The notes beneath the pieces were generated by a model that saw only the letters and a program-made list of their open reading frames with translations, had not been told where the DNA came from and made no database searches. From the NCBI RefSeq assembly GCF_023954335.1, contig NZ_JAMLIE010000001.1:124001-188000 (forward strand): a DNA stretch of 64,000 bases, written 5' to 3'. A program made the position numbers and the translations under genes. Source of the stretch: Aquamicrobium sp. Its GTDB lineage: Bacteria; Pseudomonadota; Alphaproteobacteria; Rhizobiales; Rhizobiaceae. This document shows, piece after piece, positions 26,892-35,790 of the stretch; within the stretch, counting starts at the first letter, position 1; each line of letters begins with the position of its first letter.

Positions 26892-27539
26892 TCAGCCGTC
26901 CCGGTCGGGGCGGCGGAAATCGCCGGTCGCCGGGTCCATCACCCACAGCTCGCCGGTCGAGATGTCGAACCACGCCCCGTGCAGCGACAGCTTGCCCTTG
27001 CCCTCGAGGATGTTGATGCAGGGGAAGCTGCGCAGGTTGGCGAGGGAATAGCGGATCGAGATGCGCTCCAGCGCGGTCTGGCGCTCGCCGCGCGTCATCA
27101 TCTCGTTGCCGGCGACGGCCTCGGCCGCCGGCGCGACCAGTCCCATCCACTTGCCGATGAAATCGCCGGGCGACAGCGGCGCAGCGGCCGGGTCGAGCGC
27201 GGCGCGGATGCCGCCGCAGCGGCCGTGGCCGAGCACGACGATGTGCTTGACCTTCAGGCTTTGCACCGCGAATTCGAGCGCGGCGGAGGTCGAGTGGTGC
27301 CGCCCGTCGGGCGCGTAGGGCGGCACGAGGTTGGCGACGTTGCGCACCACGAACAGCTCGCCCGGCCCCGAATCGAAGATCGTCTCGGGCGCGGCGCGCG
27401 AATCGCAGCAGGCGATGACCATGGTTTCGGGGGTCTGGCCGTTGCGGGCCAGGGTGCGGTAGCGCTCGCTTTCCGCCGAATAGCGGCCACCCATGAAGGC
27501 GTGGTAGCCGGCGAGCAGTCTTTCAGGCAGATGGCTCAT
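26892..27539 (-). CDS. Beta-class carbonic anhydrase
   Basis: A 215-residue zinc enzyme interconverting carbon dioxide and bicarbonate. Zinc ligands are C45 (in ACCDSR), H105 and C108 (in GHGRCGG), and the catalytic Asp-Arg pair is D46/R48. The segment LFVVRNVANLVPPY is typical of the family. ATG 27539 gives the usual length; an in-frame ATG at 27575 is the alternative. It is convergent with the efflux gene, 6 bases apart. Confidence 0.94.
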   Translation of the reverse strand: MSHLPERLLAGYHAFMGGRYSAESERYRTLARNGQTPETMVIACCDSRAAPETIFDSGPGELFVVRNVANLVPPYAPDGRHHSTSAALEFAVQSLKVKHIVVLGHGRCGGIRAALDPAAAPLSPGDFIGKWMGLVAPAAEAVAGNEMMTRGERQTALERISIRYSLANLRSFPCINILEGKGKLSLHGAWFDISTGELWVMDPATGDFRRPDRDG

Positions 27540-27644
27540 GGAGATCGCGATAACGCCAAAGTGATGGCAGCGCAATAAACTTTAAGGCCTGAGACCGGAA
27601 GTGGCATCGAATTTCCATGTTTGCCCGCCTCCCGCAGCCATGCC

Positions 27645-28541
27645 TCACGCGCGCCTGCCGCCTTCCGGCCCGGCGTCGGGGTGGACGAGCCGGCGCATCT
27701 GCACCATCGCCATCGGGCGCGCGAGGCTCTGCGCGTCCGTCTCCAGCATCAGCTCGTCCGCGCCGCGCTTGACGGCGCGCGCCAGCACCTCGAACACCGC
27801 CTCCGTCGCCGTCTGAAGCGCCTTGGCCGCGCTCTGCCCGGTCATCAGCCGGGCGAGGAACAGCGCCGAGATCAGGTCGCCGGTGCCGTGCGGCGCGTCC
27901 GGCACGGCGCGATGCTCGGCCAGCACCGCCTCGCGGTCGGTAACGAGGAGGTTGCCGATCGAGCCGGCCATCAGCGCATGCGCGGAGGTGACCAGCATGG
28001 TCGGCGGCCCGAGCCGCAGCGCCGCGCGCGCCGCCGCGCTATTGTCGGGCAGCGCCGCGCCGGCCAGCCATTCGAGCTCGAAACGGTTGGGCGTGGCGAT
28101 GTCGGCAAGCGGCACGAGGAGGTCGCGCATCGCCGCCGCCGTCGCCTCCGGCACGTAGAGCCCGCCGGCGTCGCCCATCACCGGGTCGCAGAGGTAAAGC
28201 GCGCCTTCGTTGCGCGCCTTCACCGCGCCGACGAGCCGCGCCACGGCCTCGGCCTGCTCCGGCCCGCCGAGATAGCCCGACAGCACCGCCCCGACCTCGC
28301 CGAGCCACGGCGCGGCGGCGAGATCGTCGACCAGCGCCGAGAACTCGCCCGGCGGCGGCACGATCCGCGTTGCCCTGCCATGGCCGGGATGCCACGGCAG
28401 GATGACGGTCGGCATCGCCCAGACCGGCAGGCCGAGCGTCTCCAGCGCGAACACGGCGGCGCGGTTGCCGACGGTGCCGCGCACGACATGGCTCGACAGG
28501 ACGATGACGGCCCGCCCGGCCGTCCCTGGCGCATCGGTCAT
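27645..28541 (-). CDS. pdxY: Pyridoxal kinase
   Basis: A 298-residue ribokinase-superfamily enzyme that phosphorylates pyridoxal with ATP in vitamin B6 salvage. It begins with AVIVLSSHVVRGTVGNRAAVFALETLGLPVWAMPTV, close to known PdxY. Other signatures are VLSGYLGG, YLCDPVMGD, TPNRFELEWL and the anion hole and catalytic base in PHGTGDLISALFLARL. No other B6 genes are close by. A small membrane-protein gene on the same strand ends 4 bases upstream. Confidence 0.94.
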   Translation of the reverse strand: MTDAPGTAGRAVIVLSSHVVRGTVGNRAAVFALETLGLPVWAMPTVILPWHPGHGRATRIVPPPGEFSALVDDLAAAPWLGEVGAVLSGYLGGPEQAEAVARLVGAVKARNEGALYLCDPVMGDAGGLYVPEATAAAMRDLLVPLADIATPNRFELEWLAGAALPDNSAAARAALRLGPPTMLVTSAHALMAGSIGNLLVTDREAVLAEHRAVPDAPHGTGDLISALFLARLMTGQSAAKALQTATEAVFEVLARAVKRGADELMLETDAQSLARPMAMVQMRRLVHPDAGPEGGRRA

Positions 28542-28545
28542 CTTG

Positions 28546-28788
28546 TCAGCCGCCGCCCGAGGAGAAGTCGATCAGCCACCAGATGACGTAGACGAGCAGC
28601 CCGACGCCCAGCCAGCGGCCGATGCGCGTGCCCCACAGCTCGATCGGATCGCTGCCCCCGGCGTCGCGGCCGGCCATATGATCAGCGACACGGCGCGCCA
28701 TCGACGCCTCGCTCTCGGCCCCGACGCGGTTGATGATCCGCCGCGATTCGGCCTCGTCCTTGTGATCGTTCCGGTGGTCTCGGTTCAT
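28546..28788 (-). CDS. Small single-span membrane protein, unknown function
   Basis: An 80-residue protein with a charged N-terminus (MNRDHRNDHKDEAESRRI) and a C-terminal membrane segment, RWLGVGLLVYVIWWLIDF, ending in a short Gly tail. It may sit in the inner membrane with the basic part in the cytoplasm. I know no function for it. It is immediately upstream of pdxY and probably co-transcribed. Confidence 0.6.
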   Translation of the reverse strand: MNRDHRNDHKDEAESRRIINRVGAESEASMARRVADHMAGRDAGGSDPIELWGTRIGRWLGVGLLVYVIWWLIDFSSGGG

Positions 28789-28927
28789 GAAGTCATCCTT
28801 GCCGCGCGGAGATTAGACCCGCCCGCGCCCGGCGCACAAGCCGCGAGCGCCATGCGCGGCCTGTCGTTTTCTTGTGCCAGAAAGCGGGCTATGGTTGCCG
28901 CCCCTCAATCTTTCCGGGAATCGATCC

Positions 28928-29557
28928 ATGCACGCCCTGGCCTTGTCCGCCTTCTCGCCGCGCCGCCTCGCCGGCCTCGTCACTGTGGCGCTGATGCTGC
29001 CGCTGCTCGCCGCCTGCGGCTTCAACACCATTCCGACCAACGAGGAGCGTGCCAAGGCAGCGTGGAGCGAGGTTCTCAACCAGTACCAGCGCCGGGCCGA
29101 CCTGATCCCCAACCTCGTCGAGACGGTGAAGGGCTACGCCGCGCACGAGCGCGAGGTGCTGGAGGCGGTCGTCGAGGCGCGCGCCAAGGCGACGCAGACC
29201 ACGATCTCGCCCGAGCTCCTGCAGGACGAGGCGGCCTTCCGGGCGTTCCAGGAGAACCAGTCCCAGCTCACCGGCGCGCTGTCGCGGCTGCTCGCCGTGG
29301 TCGAGAACTATCCCGACCTCAAGGCCAACCAGAACTTCCTCGCGCTTCAGGCCCAGCTCGAGGGCACGGAGAACCGCATCGCCGTCGCCCGGCGCGACTA
29401 TATCGAGGCGGTCCGGGTCTACAACACCTCGCTGCGCACCCTGCCCTCGATGATCTGGGCCTGGATCTGGTTCACCGACAACGAGCCGTTCCAGAACTTC
29501 ACCATCGCCGAGGACAAGATGGAGGTGCCGGAGGTGAATTTCGGCAACCGGGGCTGA
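28928..29557 (+). CDS. LemA-family lipoprotein
   Basis: A 209-residue LemA-family protein, a helical envelope protein of unclear function usually encoded with TPM-domain proteins, as here. The signal peptide ends in a lipobox, LLAAC, with C30 as the acylation site. The core QYQRRADLIPNLVETVKGYAAHE and VARRDYIEAVRVYNT are family hallmarks. ATG 28928 follows an earlier in-frame ATG at 28874; the later one is preferred because the signal peptide then starts properly. First gene of a lemA-TPM-TPM operon. Confidence 0.93.
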   Translation: MHALALSAFSPRRLAGLVTVALMLPLLAACGFNTIPTNEERAKAAWSEVLNQYQRRADLIPNLVETVKGYAAHEREVLEAVVEARAKATQTTISPELLQDEAAFRAFQENQSQLTGALSRLLAVVENYPDLKANQNFLALQAQLEGTENRIAVARRDYIEAVRVYNTSLRTLPSMIWAWIWFTDNEPFQNFTIAEDKMEVPEVNFGNRG

Positions 29558-29569
29558 GCGGTCGCCACA

Positions 29570-30529
29570 GTGTCCGCCCTGCATCCGCCGCGCCGCCCCT
29601 CACCGGCCTGCCGGCTTCCTCTCCCCTCGAACGGGGAGGGGAGGGATGGCCGCGCCACCGCCGCCTCTTGCTTCTCCCCGTTCACGGGGAGAAGGTGGTC
29701 CGAAGGGCCGGATGAGGGGCGGCGCCGGCGCTGGCTGCCGGCCCTCCTGCTTCTCCTCCTCTTCTGTCTCCCCGCCTTCGCCCAGCAGCTGCCAGCGCTC
29801 ACCGGCCGCGTGGTCGACAATGCCGGCATGATCGACGCGGCGGCGGAAGCCGCGATCGTCGCCAAGCTCGCCGCCTTCGAGGCGAAATCCTCGGACCAGA
29901 TCGTCGTCGCCACCGTGCCCGACCTCGGCGGCGAGGCGATCGAGCCCTATGCCAACCGCCTTTTCCGCCACTGGGGGCTCGGCCAGGCCGGCGAGAACAA
30001 CGGCATCCTCCTGCTCGTCTCCCGCGACGACCGGCGCATGCGCATCGAGGTCGGCTACGGGCTCGAAGGCACGCTGACCGACCTCCACTCCAAGCTGATC
30101 ATCGAGAACACGCTGACGCCGGCCTTCCGCGCCGGCGACTTCGCCGGCGGCATCTCGGCCGCGGTCGACGACATCGTCATGGTGCTCGAAGGCAACGGCG
30201 CCGAGCTGGAGGCGCGCGCCGAACGCAACCGCAAGGACGAGAGCTTCGACGACTGGATCGTCGCCATCTTCATCGCCATCTGGCTGTCGATCTTCCTCGG
30301 GGGCCTTCTCTTCGCCATCCTCGCCCCGATCTTCGGCCGCAGGCTCGGGCCGGGCCGCTACAAATGGCTCGGCGTCACCATCGAATATGGCGGCTCCGGC
30401 GGCGGCGGCCGTTCCTCCGGCGGCGGCTGGTCCTCCTCCTCCGGCGGGGGCGGGTGGTCCTCGGGCGGCGGCGGCTTTTCCGGCGGCGGCGGCTCGTCGG
30501 GCGGCGGCGGCGCATCCGGAAGCTGGTAG
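29570..30529 (+). CDS. TPM-domain (YgcG-like) envelope protein with repeat-derived N-terminal insert
   Basis: A 319-residue protein starting at GTG 29570, 12 bases after lemA; no other usual in-frame start codon is found. Residues 1-7 (MSALHPP) are followed by about 44 codons translated from a palindromic intergenic repeat, then by RRRWLPALLLLLLFCLPAFAQQ, a normal signal peptide. The TPM domain follows: LTGRVVDNAGMID, WGLGQAGENNGILLLVSRDD and RIEVGYGLEGTLTD. Then come a membrane segment (WIVAIFIAIWLSIFLGGLLFAI) and a Gly/Ser tail of about 50 residues. TPM proteins next to LemA are thought to act in the envelope; the reaction is unsettled. Confidence 0.85.
   Translation: MSALHPPRRPSPACRLPLPSNGEGRDGRATAASCFSPFTGRRWSEGPDEGRRRRWLPALLLLLLFCLPAFAQQLPALTGRVVDNAGMIDAAAEAAIVAKLAAFEAKSSDQIVVATVPDLGGEAIEPYANRLFRHWGLGQAGENNGILLLVSRDDRRMRIEVGYGLEGTLTDLHSKLIIENTLTPAFRAGDFAGGISAAVDDIVMVLEGNGAELEARAERNRKDESFDDWIVAIFIAIWLSIFLGGLLFAILAPIFGRRLGPGRYKWLGVTIEYGGSGGGGRSSGGGWSSSSGGGGWSSGGGGFSGGGGSSGGGGASGSW
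29592..29723. repeat. Palindromic element, copy 2, inserted inside a reading frame
   Basis: An 11-bp terminal inverted repeat, GCCGCCCCTCA (29592-29602) and TGAGGGGCGGC (29713-29723), bounds about 132 bp. Internal CCTCTCCCC, GGGGAGGGG and CTTCTCCCCG/CGGGGAGAAG arms match the plan of copy 1 at 11503-11635. The length is a multiple of three and its frame is open, so it reads through into the signal peptide of the TPM protein. Confidence 0.8.
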
Positions 30530-30552
30530 ACAACGGGAAAAAAGGACACGAG

Positions 30553-31188
30553 ATGAGCCGTTCGCTGACACCGCACGACCACCAGACGCTTTCGGAGCGC
30601 ATCAAGGCGGCCGAGGCCGTCACGCGCGGCGAGATCTACTGCGTGGTCGCGCGCTCGAGCGACGGCTACGTCTTTCCCGCCGCCTTCATGCTCGCCGTCG
30701 GGGTGATGCTGGCCAGCCTCGCCGTCGCCGTCTGGCTCGACCGCAGCTGGTTCGCGGTCAGCCATCTCGCCTTCGCCCTGTGCGAGGCGGCGGCGCTGCT
30801 CGCGGCGCTCCTCGTGCTGCGGCTCGTGCCCGACCTCGCCATCCGGCTGACCCCGCGCGGCCTGCGCTACCGGCGCGCGCACGACAACGCCATGCGCCAG
30901 TTCCTCGCCCACAACGTCCACCTGACGGAGAAGCGCACCGGCATCCTGATTTTCGTTTCGCTGGCGGAACGATACGCGACCGTGGTGGCCGACGCCGGCA
31001 TCAGCGACAAGGTCGGCCAGAGCGAATGGGACGCCATCGTCGGCCGCATCGTCGCCGCCGCCAAGGCCGGCCGCCTGACCGAGGGGCTGGCCGACGCCAT
31101 CGACAGGTCGGGCCTGCTGCTCGCGCAGCACTTTCCCGGCGGCGTCAGCAATCCCAACGAGCTCGACGACCACGTCGTCGAGATCTGA
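30553..31188 (+). CDS. TPM-domain membrane protein
   Basis: A 211-residue protein of the second TPM type commonly found after LemA and YgcG-like genes. The N-terminal half has EAVTRGEIYCVVARSS and two membrane segments between residues 38 and 98. The C-terminal half carries the TPM continuation RTGILIFVSLAERYATVVADAGI and DAIVGRIVAAAKAGRLTEGLADAI. It has no signal peptide, so the membrane segments anchor it. It follows the previous TPM gene by 23 bases and closes the operon. Confidence 0.88.
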   Translation: MSRSLTPHDHQTLSERIKAAEAVTRGEIYCVVARSSDGYVFPAAFMLAVGVMLASLAVAVWLDRSWFAVSHLAFALCEAAALLAALLVLRLVPDLAIRLTPRGLRYRRAHDNAMRQFLAHNVHLTEKRTGILIFVSLAERYATVVADAGISDKVGQSEWDAIVGRIVAAAKAGRLTEGLADAIDRSGLLLAQHFPGGVSNPNELDDHVVEI

Positions 31189-31194
31189 GCCGCC

Positions 31195-31238
31195 GCGCCG
31201 GTTCTCCCTGAAGCCGAGGCTGTGAGAAACGGCGGCGC
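31195..31238 (+). terminator. Possible terminator after the lemA-TPM operon
   Basis: GCGCCGGTTCTC at 31195-31206 pairs imperfectly with GAGAAACGGCGGCGC at 31224-31238. It lies just after the last stop; there is no strong T-run. Confidence 0.3.
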
Positions 31239-31291
31239 GAGTCCCTCGCGTCTTGCCCCGGTGCCCGCTCCGGGTCTATGGTTAACAAATC

Positions 31292-31798
31292 ATGAAGACG
31301 CTGACGATCGACATCCGCAAGGCCGAGCCGCATGACGCGGCGGCGATCGCGGGCGTCCATGCCGCATCGTGGCAGGGCGCCTATGCCGGCATCATCCCGT
31401 TCAAGGCGCTGACGGCGATGATCTCGCGCCGCGGCGTCGCCTGGTGGGCCGACGCCATCCGCCGCGCCGCCAGCGTCCTCGTCGTCGAGATCGGCGGCGA
31501 GGTGGTGGGCTACGCCACCTTCGGCCGCAACCGCGCCCGCGAGCTGCCGCAGGAAGGCGAGATCTACGAGCTCTACGTGCGGCCCGAATATCAGGGCGTC
31601 GGCCTCGGCACGCGCCTGTTCGAGGCGGCGCGCGGCCGGCTCGCCGCCCACGGCCTTTCCGGCCTCGTCGTCTGGGCGCTCGAGGACAACGCCAATGCCG
31701 CGCGCTTCTATGCCGGGGCCGGCGGCCGCGACGTCGCCGAGGGCGTCGAGGTGTTCGACCAGCGGGCGCTGCGCAAGCTCGCCTTCGTCTGGGACTGA
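31292..31798 (+). CDS. GNAT-family N-acetyltransferase
   Basis: A 168-residue acetyl-CoA-dependent acetyltransferase. It opens with IRKAEPHDAAAIAGVHAASWQGAYAGIIP, typical of RimI-like GNAT proteins. The acetyl-CoA loop is in EIYELYVRPEYQGVGLGTRLFEAA (motif A, Q/RxxGxG/A), followed by VVWALEDNANAARFYAGAGG (motif B). The substrate cannot be predicted. It stands alone before ppa with its own upstream region. Confidence 0.9.
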   Translation: MKTLTIDIRKAEPHDAAAIAGVHAASWQGAYAGIIPFKALTAMISRRGVAWWADAIRRAASVLVVEIGGEVVGYATFGRNRARELPQEGEIYELYVRPEYQGVGLGTRLFEAARGRLAAHGLSGLVVWALEDNANAARFYAGAGGRDVAEGVEVFDQRALRKLAFVWD

Positions 31799-31915
31799 CA
31801 GGTCCGCTTCCGCCGCCCATCGCCTGCTGGCCGTCCGCTTCTTGCTGCATTGCAATAAGCGCGCGCAGGCTATATCGGCGGGATAGTCACGCCCCAACCT
31901 GTCAGGAACGCACCC

Positions 31916-32443
31916 ATGCGCATCGACGCCATTGCCATAGGCACGAACCCGCCGCACGACGTCAACGTCATCATCGAGGTGCCGGTCGGCGGCCAGCCGA
32001 TCAAGTACGAGCTCGACAAGGAGGCCGGCACGCTGGTCGTTGACCGCTTCCTCTACACGCCGATGCATTATCCCGGCAATTACGGCTTCGTGCCGCACAC
32101 CCTGTCCGAGGACGGCGACCCGATCGACGTCCTCGTCTGCAACACGCGCCAGCTCGTGCCGGGCTGCGTCATCAATGTGCGCCCCATCGGCGTCCTGGTG
32201 ATGGAGGACAATGCCGGCCGCGACGAGAAGATCATCGCCGTGCCCTCGCCGCACCTGTCGCGCCGCTACGAGAACGTCCACGAACATTCCGACCTGCCGC
32301 AGATCACGCTGCAGCAGATCGAGCACTTCTTCGAGCACTACAAGGACCTCGAACCCGGCAAGTGGGTCAAGATCGGCGACTGGCGCGACGCCGCCGAGGC
32401 GCGGCGGATGATCGTCGAGGCCATCGCGCGGGCGAAGGCGTAG
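31916..32443 (+). CDS. ppa: Inorganic pyrophosphatase
   Basis: A 175-residue soluble family I pyrophosphatase, hydrolysing pyrophosphate to phosphate. Conserved active-site stretches are visible: IKYELDKEAG, HYPGNYGFVPHTLSEDGDPIDVLV (metal-binding aspartates) and MEDNAGRDEKIIAVP. The length is typical of bacterial hexameric enzymes. It stands alone and is convergent with the next gene. Confidence 0.97.
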   Translation: MRIDAIAIGTNPPHDVNVIIEVPVGGQPIKYELDKEAGTLVVDRFLYTPMHYPGNYGFVPHTLSEDGDPIDVLVCNTRQLVPGCVINVRPIGVLVMEDNAGRDEKIIAVPSPHLSRRYENVHEHSDLPQITLQQIEHFFEHYKDLEPGKWVKIGDWRDAAEARRMIVEAIARAKA

Positions 32444-32468
32444 CCCGGTCCATCCTTCCGGCAACCAT

Positions 32469-33065
32469 TCACGGCCGGTCGTGGACGAACTCCGGCAGCG
32501 GCACGCTGCCGGCGTCGATCGTAGGCTGGTCGCCGCAGGCGAAGTCGCGCGCCTGCCCGTCGGCGATGCGGCGGGCCTTTCCGTTGGCGTCCGGATTGCC
32601 GCTCGCCACCACATAGCCGACGACGCAGCCCTCGCGGCCATGGATCTGGCCGACCTTCTCGACGACCAGAACCTCGGTATCGGGACCGCCCTCGCCGTCG
32701 GCGACGAACCAGCGATGGATGGTGGCGAACGGCGTTTCGCGCCCGTCATGGCGCTCGATGCGCCATTCGATCCTCGGCCCGGTCCGGTTGAAGCCGGAAA
32801 AGCTCTCCCATGCCGGGGCGAGGTCGCCGTCGGGCGGGAAGCCGTAGAACACCGATTCGCGCAGGTCGCCGTAGTGGACGACGACCGGATAGCCGCGATA
32901 GCCGGCGCAGACCATGTTCGACCAGTCGCCCTCGCCCTCCGCGGCGGCGGCGAAGGTCGAGCAGGTGATGTCCGCGTCGATGTCGGTATAGGCGCTGACG
33001 ATCTCCTGCGCCGCCGAGGGTGCGGCGAGCCAGAGCGTGAGGGCGGCGGCGATCAGGCTACGCAT
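32469..33065 (-). CDS. Predicted secreted protein, unknown function
   Basis: A 198-residue protein with a clear signal peptide, MRSLIAAALTLWLAAPSAAQ. The mature part contains four cysteines in separate positions (DITCSTF, MVCAGY, EGCVVGY, DFACGDQ) that could form two disulfides, and otherwise no motif I recognise. The start overlaps the 3' end of the upstream symporter-kinase gene by 8 bases, so it is probably the last gene of that operon. Its function is unknown; the context suggests an envelope role linked to the transporter-sensor. Confidence 0.75.
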   Translation of the reverse strand: MRSLIAAALTLWLAAPSAAQEIVSAYTDIDADITCSTFAAAAEGEGDWSNMVCAGYRGYPVVVHYGDLRESVFYGFPPDGDLAPAWESFSGFNRTGPRIEWRIERHDGRETPFATIHRWFVADGEGGPDTEVLVVEKVGQIHGREGCVVGYVVASGNPDANGKARRIADGQARDFACGDQPTIDAGSVPLPEFVHDRP

Positions 33066-35790
33066 CGGTCAGGCTCCCGGCCGGGGCGGACATCAGCGGC
33101 AGGGTGACGCGAAAGCACGCCCCCTCCCCGACGCCGGGGACGAGGTCGAGCCGGCCGTTCATGTGGGTGACGATCTCGCGGCTGATCGGCAGGCCGAGCC
33201 CGGCCCCGGCATGGGAGGCGTTCTCGCCGAGCCGGCCGCGGTAGAACTTCTCGAAGATGCGCGGCCGCTCCTCCTCGGGGATGCCGACGCCGTTGTCGGC
33301 CACCTCGATGATGTAGTCGTCGCCCTCGATGCGCGAGCGCACCTTCACCTCCGGCGCGACCGCGTCGTTGTACTTGATCGCGTTGGAGATCAGGTTGATC
33401 AGAACCTGCCCGAGCCGGTCGGGGTCGGCGAGCACCACCGCGCTCTGCGCCCGCGCGCCGACGCGCACCGAGGTGTTGCTCTGGCGCGCCAGCGCGTCGC
33501 AAACCTGAAGCGCCTGGTCGAGCGATTCCTCGGCGTCGATGAGCCGGTTCTCCCAGACGCGCTCGCCGCGCTCCAGCGCCGACAGGTCGAGGATCTCGTC
33601 GAGCAGCGAGGTCAGCCTGAGGCTCTCCTTGTGGATGGTGTTGAGGAACTTGCGCCGCAGCGCGTCGTCGAGGTCGGCCTCGGACAAAAGGATCTCCGAG
33701 AAGGCGCGGATCGCCGTCATCGGCGTGCGCACCTCGTGGCTGACCTGGCTCAGGAACTCGTCCTTCTGCTGGTCGACCTTGCGCAGCTGGCGGTTGGCGA
33801 CCTCCAGCTTCTCGGCCGTGGCGCGCAGCTGCGCCGAGGCCCGCTCCAGCGCCTGCGAATGCTCGATCGCCTGCTGGGTCTCGTCGGCCATCTGCATGAC
33901 CTCCTCCAGCGACACCGCGTCGCCGGAGACCACCTTGGAGAGCATGACATGGGCCGAGGCCGCGCCGACCGAGCCGGCCAGCTCGCGCTCGAGCCGGTGG
34001 ATGAAGGCGGGGCTCGGCGCCAGCGCCGACCACGGCATGCCCGCCTGCTTGGCCTCCTCGGAGAACAGGTCGACCGCGCGCTGGTGGCCGAGCACCCGCC
34101 GCGCGACGAGGAAGAGGTCGTCGGCGGTGGCCGAGCCGCGCAGCGAGGACGCTTCGCCCGCCGCCTTGCGGAACACGTTGAGGAACAGCGCCGCCTGCAC
34201 GTGCTCCAGCGCCGACTGGCTGGTGACGAGCGAGCCGAGGATCAGGATGCTGGTGTTGAGGAAGAGGCTCCAGAACACGGCGTGCGCCAGCGGGTCGAGC
34301 CGCTCCAGCCCGAACAGCGCCTGCGGCCTCAGCCAGCCGATGCCGAACGGCCCCTCGGCCATGATGGCGGCGACGGCCGGCGAGGACGAGGCGAAGGACG
34401 GCATGAAGCTCGACCACACCCAGACGAGGAAACCGGCGAGGATGGCGACGATCGCCGCCTTGGCCGATGCCTCGCGCCAAAACAGGGCGGCGAGGATCGC
34501 CGGCAGGAACTGGGCGACGCCGGTGAAGGAGATGAGGCCGATCGGCGCCAGCGCGTCCGAGGCGCGCGTCAGGTAGAAATAGCTGAAGCCGAGGAACAGG
34601 ATCAGCACGATGGACAGGCGCCGCGCGTTGAGGATCAGCCGGCGCACGCCCTGCCCGTCGCCGATGCCCTCGTTCGCCGTCAGCTTGAGCATGATCGGCA
34701 CGACGATGTGGTTCGACACCATGATCGACAGCGCGATCGATTCGAGGATGATCATCGACGTCGCCGACGAGAAGCCACCGATGAAGGCGAACAGCGCCAG
34801 CCCGTCCTGTCCGCCGGCGAGCGGCAGCGTCAGCGTGAACATGTCCGGGTTGGAGCCGGGCGGCATCACCGTCAGCCCGTAGAGCGCGATCGGCACGATG
34901 AACAGGCTCATCGCCAGCATGTAGGCCGGGAAGGCCCAGCTCGCCGTGCGCAGGTGGCTCTCGTCGGAATTCTCGACCACCGTGACCTGGAACTGGCGCG
35001 GCAGGCAGATGATGGCCGCCGCCGCCAGGAGCATCGAGGCGACCCAGCGGTCGCCGAAGGTCTCGGTGGCGTGGATCGACAGCCCCTTCTCGGCGGCGCG
35101 GGTGTAGATCGCGTCCATGCCGCCGCTGACATAGACGACCGAGACCCCGACCGCGACCAGCGCCGTGAGCTTGACGACGGCCTCGAGCGCGATGGCCGCG
35201 ACGACGCCGTGATGCTGCTCCTTGGCGTCGACGTTGCGGGTGCCGAACAGGATGGTGAACACGGCCATGCCGGCGGCGACGCCGAAGGCCAGGCCGATCT
35301 CGTCCCAGCCTTCGAGGCTGCCGCGCCCGAACTCGGACGCCCCGGCGATGGTCTCGATCGACGAGGTCACAGCCTTGAGCTGGAGCGCGATATAGGGCGC
35401 GATGGCGATCACCGCGAGGATGGTGACGAGCACCGCCAGCCGGTTCGACTTGCCGAAGCGCGAGGAGAGCAGATCGGCGATGGAGGTGATGCGCTGGTCG
35501 TGGCTGATGCGCACCAGCCGGCGCAGGATGAACCACCAGCCGACGAACACCAGAGTCGGCCCGAGATAGATGGTGACAAATTCGAGCCCGTTGCGGGCGG
35601 CCGAGCCGACCGCGCCGTAGAAGGTCCAGCTCGTGCAGTAGACCGAGATCGACAGCGTGTAGACGAAGGGCGAGCGCAGGAATCCGCCGTCGCGGCTGCG
35701 CGTGTGCCGGTCGCCGAGGAAGGCGACGAGGAACAGCAGCCCGACATAGGCGATCGCCGTGGCGATGACGAGGTCGGCGGTCAGCGTCAC
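33058..35790 (-). CDS. Sodium/solute symporter-histidine kinase fusion (CrbS/CbrA type)
   Basis: A 910-residue sensor. About 520 N-terminal residues form an SSS (SLC5-like) symporter with around 13 membrane segments, starting LVIATAIAYVGLLFLVAF. A linker region follows with a predicted STAC-like segment and a coiled coil (EVANRQLRKVDQQKDEFLSQ-like). The HisKA phosphoacceptor lies in SQVSHEVRTPMTAIR, H near residue 685. The HATPase has NLISNAIKYND, DNGVGIPEEE and GAGLGLPISREIV. Such fusions sense or import acetate, amino acids or similar solutes and control carbon use. It starts at GTG 35790, overlapping the previous stop (GTGA). Confidence 0.9.
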   Translation of the reverse strand: MTLTADLVIATAIAYVGLLFLVAFLGDRHTRSRDGGFLRSPFVYTLSISVYCTSWTFYGAVGSAARNGLEFVTIYLGPTLVFVGWWFILRRLVRISHDQRITSIADLLSSRFGKSNRLAVLVTILAVIAIAPYIALQLKAVTSSIETIAGASEFGRGSLEGWDEIGLAFGVAAGMAVFTILFGTRNVDAKEQHHGVVAAIALEAVVKLTALVAVGVSVVYVSGGMDAIYTRAAEKGLSIHATETFGDRWVASMLLAAAAIICLPRQFQVTVVENSDESHLRTASWAFPAYMLAMSLFIVPIALYGLTVMPPGSNPDMFTLTLPLAGGQDGLALFAFIGGFSSATSMIILESIALSIMVSNHIVVPIMLKLTANEGIGDGQGVRRLILNARRLSIVLILFLGFSYFYLTRASDALAPIGLISFTGVAQFLPAILAALFWREASAKAAIVAILAGFLVWVWSSFMPSFASSSPAVAAIMAEGPFGIGWLRPQALFGLERLDPLAHAVFWSLFLNTSILILGSLVTSQSALEHVQAALFLNVFRKAAGEASSLRGSATADDLFLVARRVLGHQRAVDLFSEEAKQAGMPWSALAPSPAFIHRLERELAGSVGAASAHVMLSKVVSGDAVSLEEVMQMADETQQAIEHSQALERASAQLRATAEKLEVANRQLRKVDQQKDEFLSQVSHEVRTPMTAIRAFSEILLSEADLDDALRRKFLNTIHKESLRLTSLLDEILDLSALERGERVWENRLIDAEESLDQALQVCDALARQSNTSVRVGARAQSAVVLADPDRLGQVLINLISNAIKYNDAVAPEVKVRSRIEGDDYIIEVADNGVGIPEEERPRIFEKFYRGRLGENASHAGAGLGLPISREIVTHMNGRLDLVPGVGEGACFRVTLPLMSAPAGSLTDA

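Noticed and set aside
30395..30528. GGC-rich repetitive tract
   Set aside because: It encodes the Gly/Ser tail of the TPM protein; it is coding low complexity, not a separate repeat array.
5175..31224. Identical 15-mer GAAGCCGAGGCTGTG at 5175-5189 and 31210-31224
   Set aside because: A single 15-base match is expected by chance in 64 kb of GC-rich DNA; the flanks do not match.
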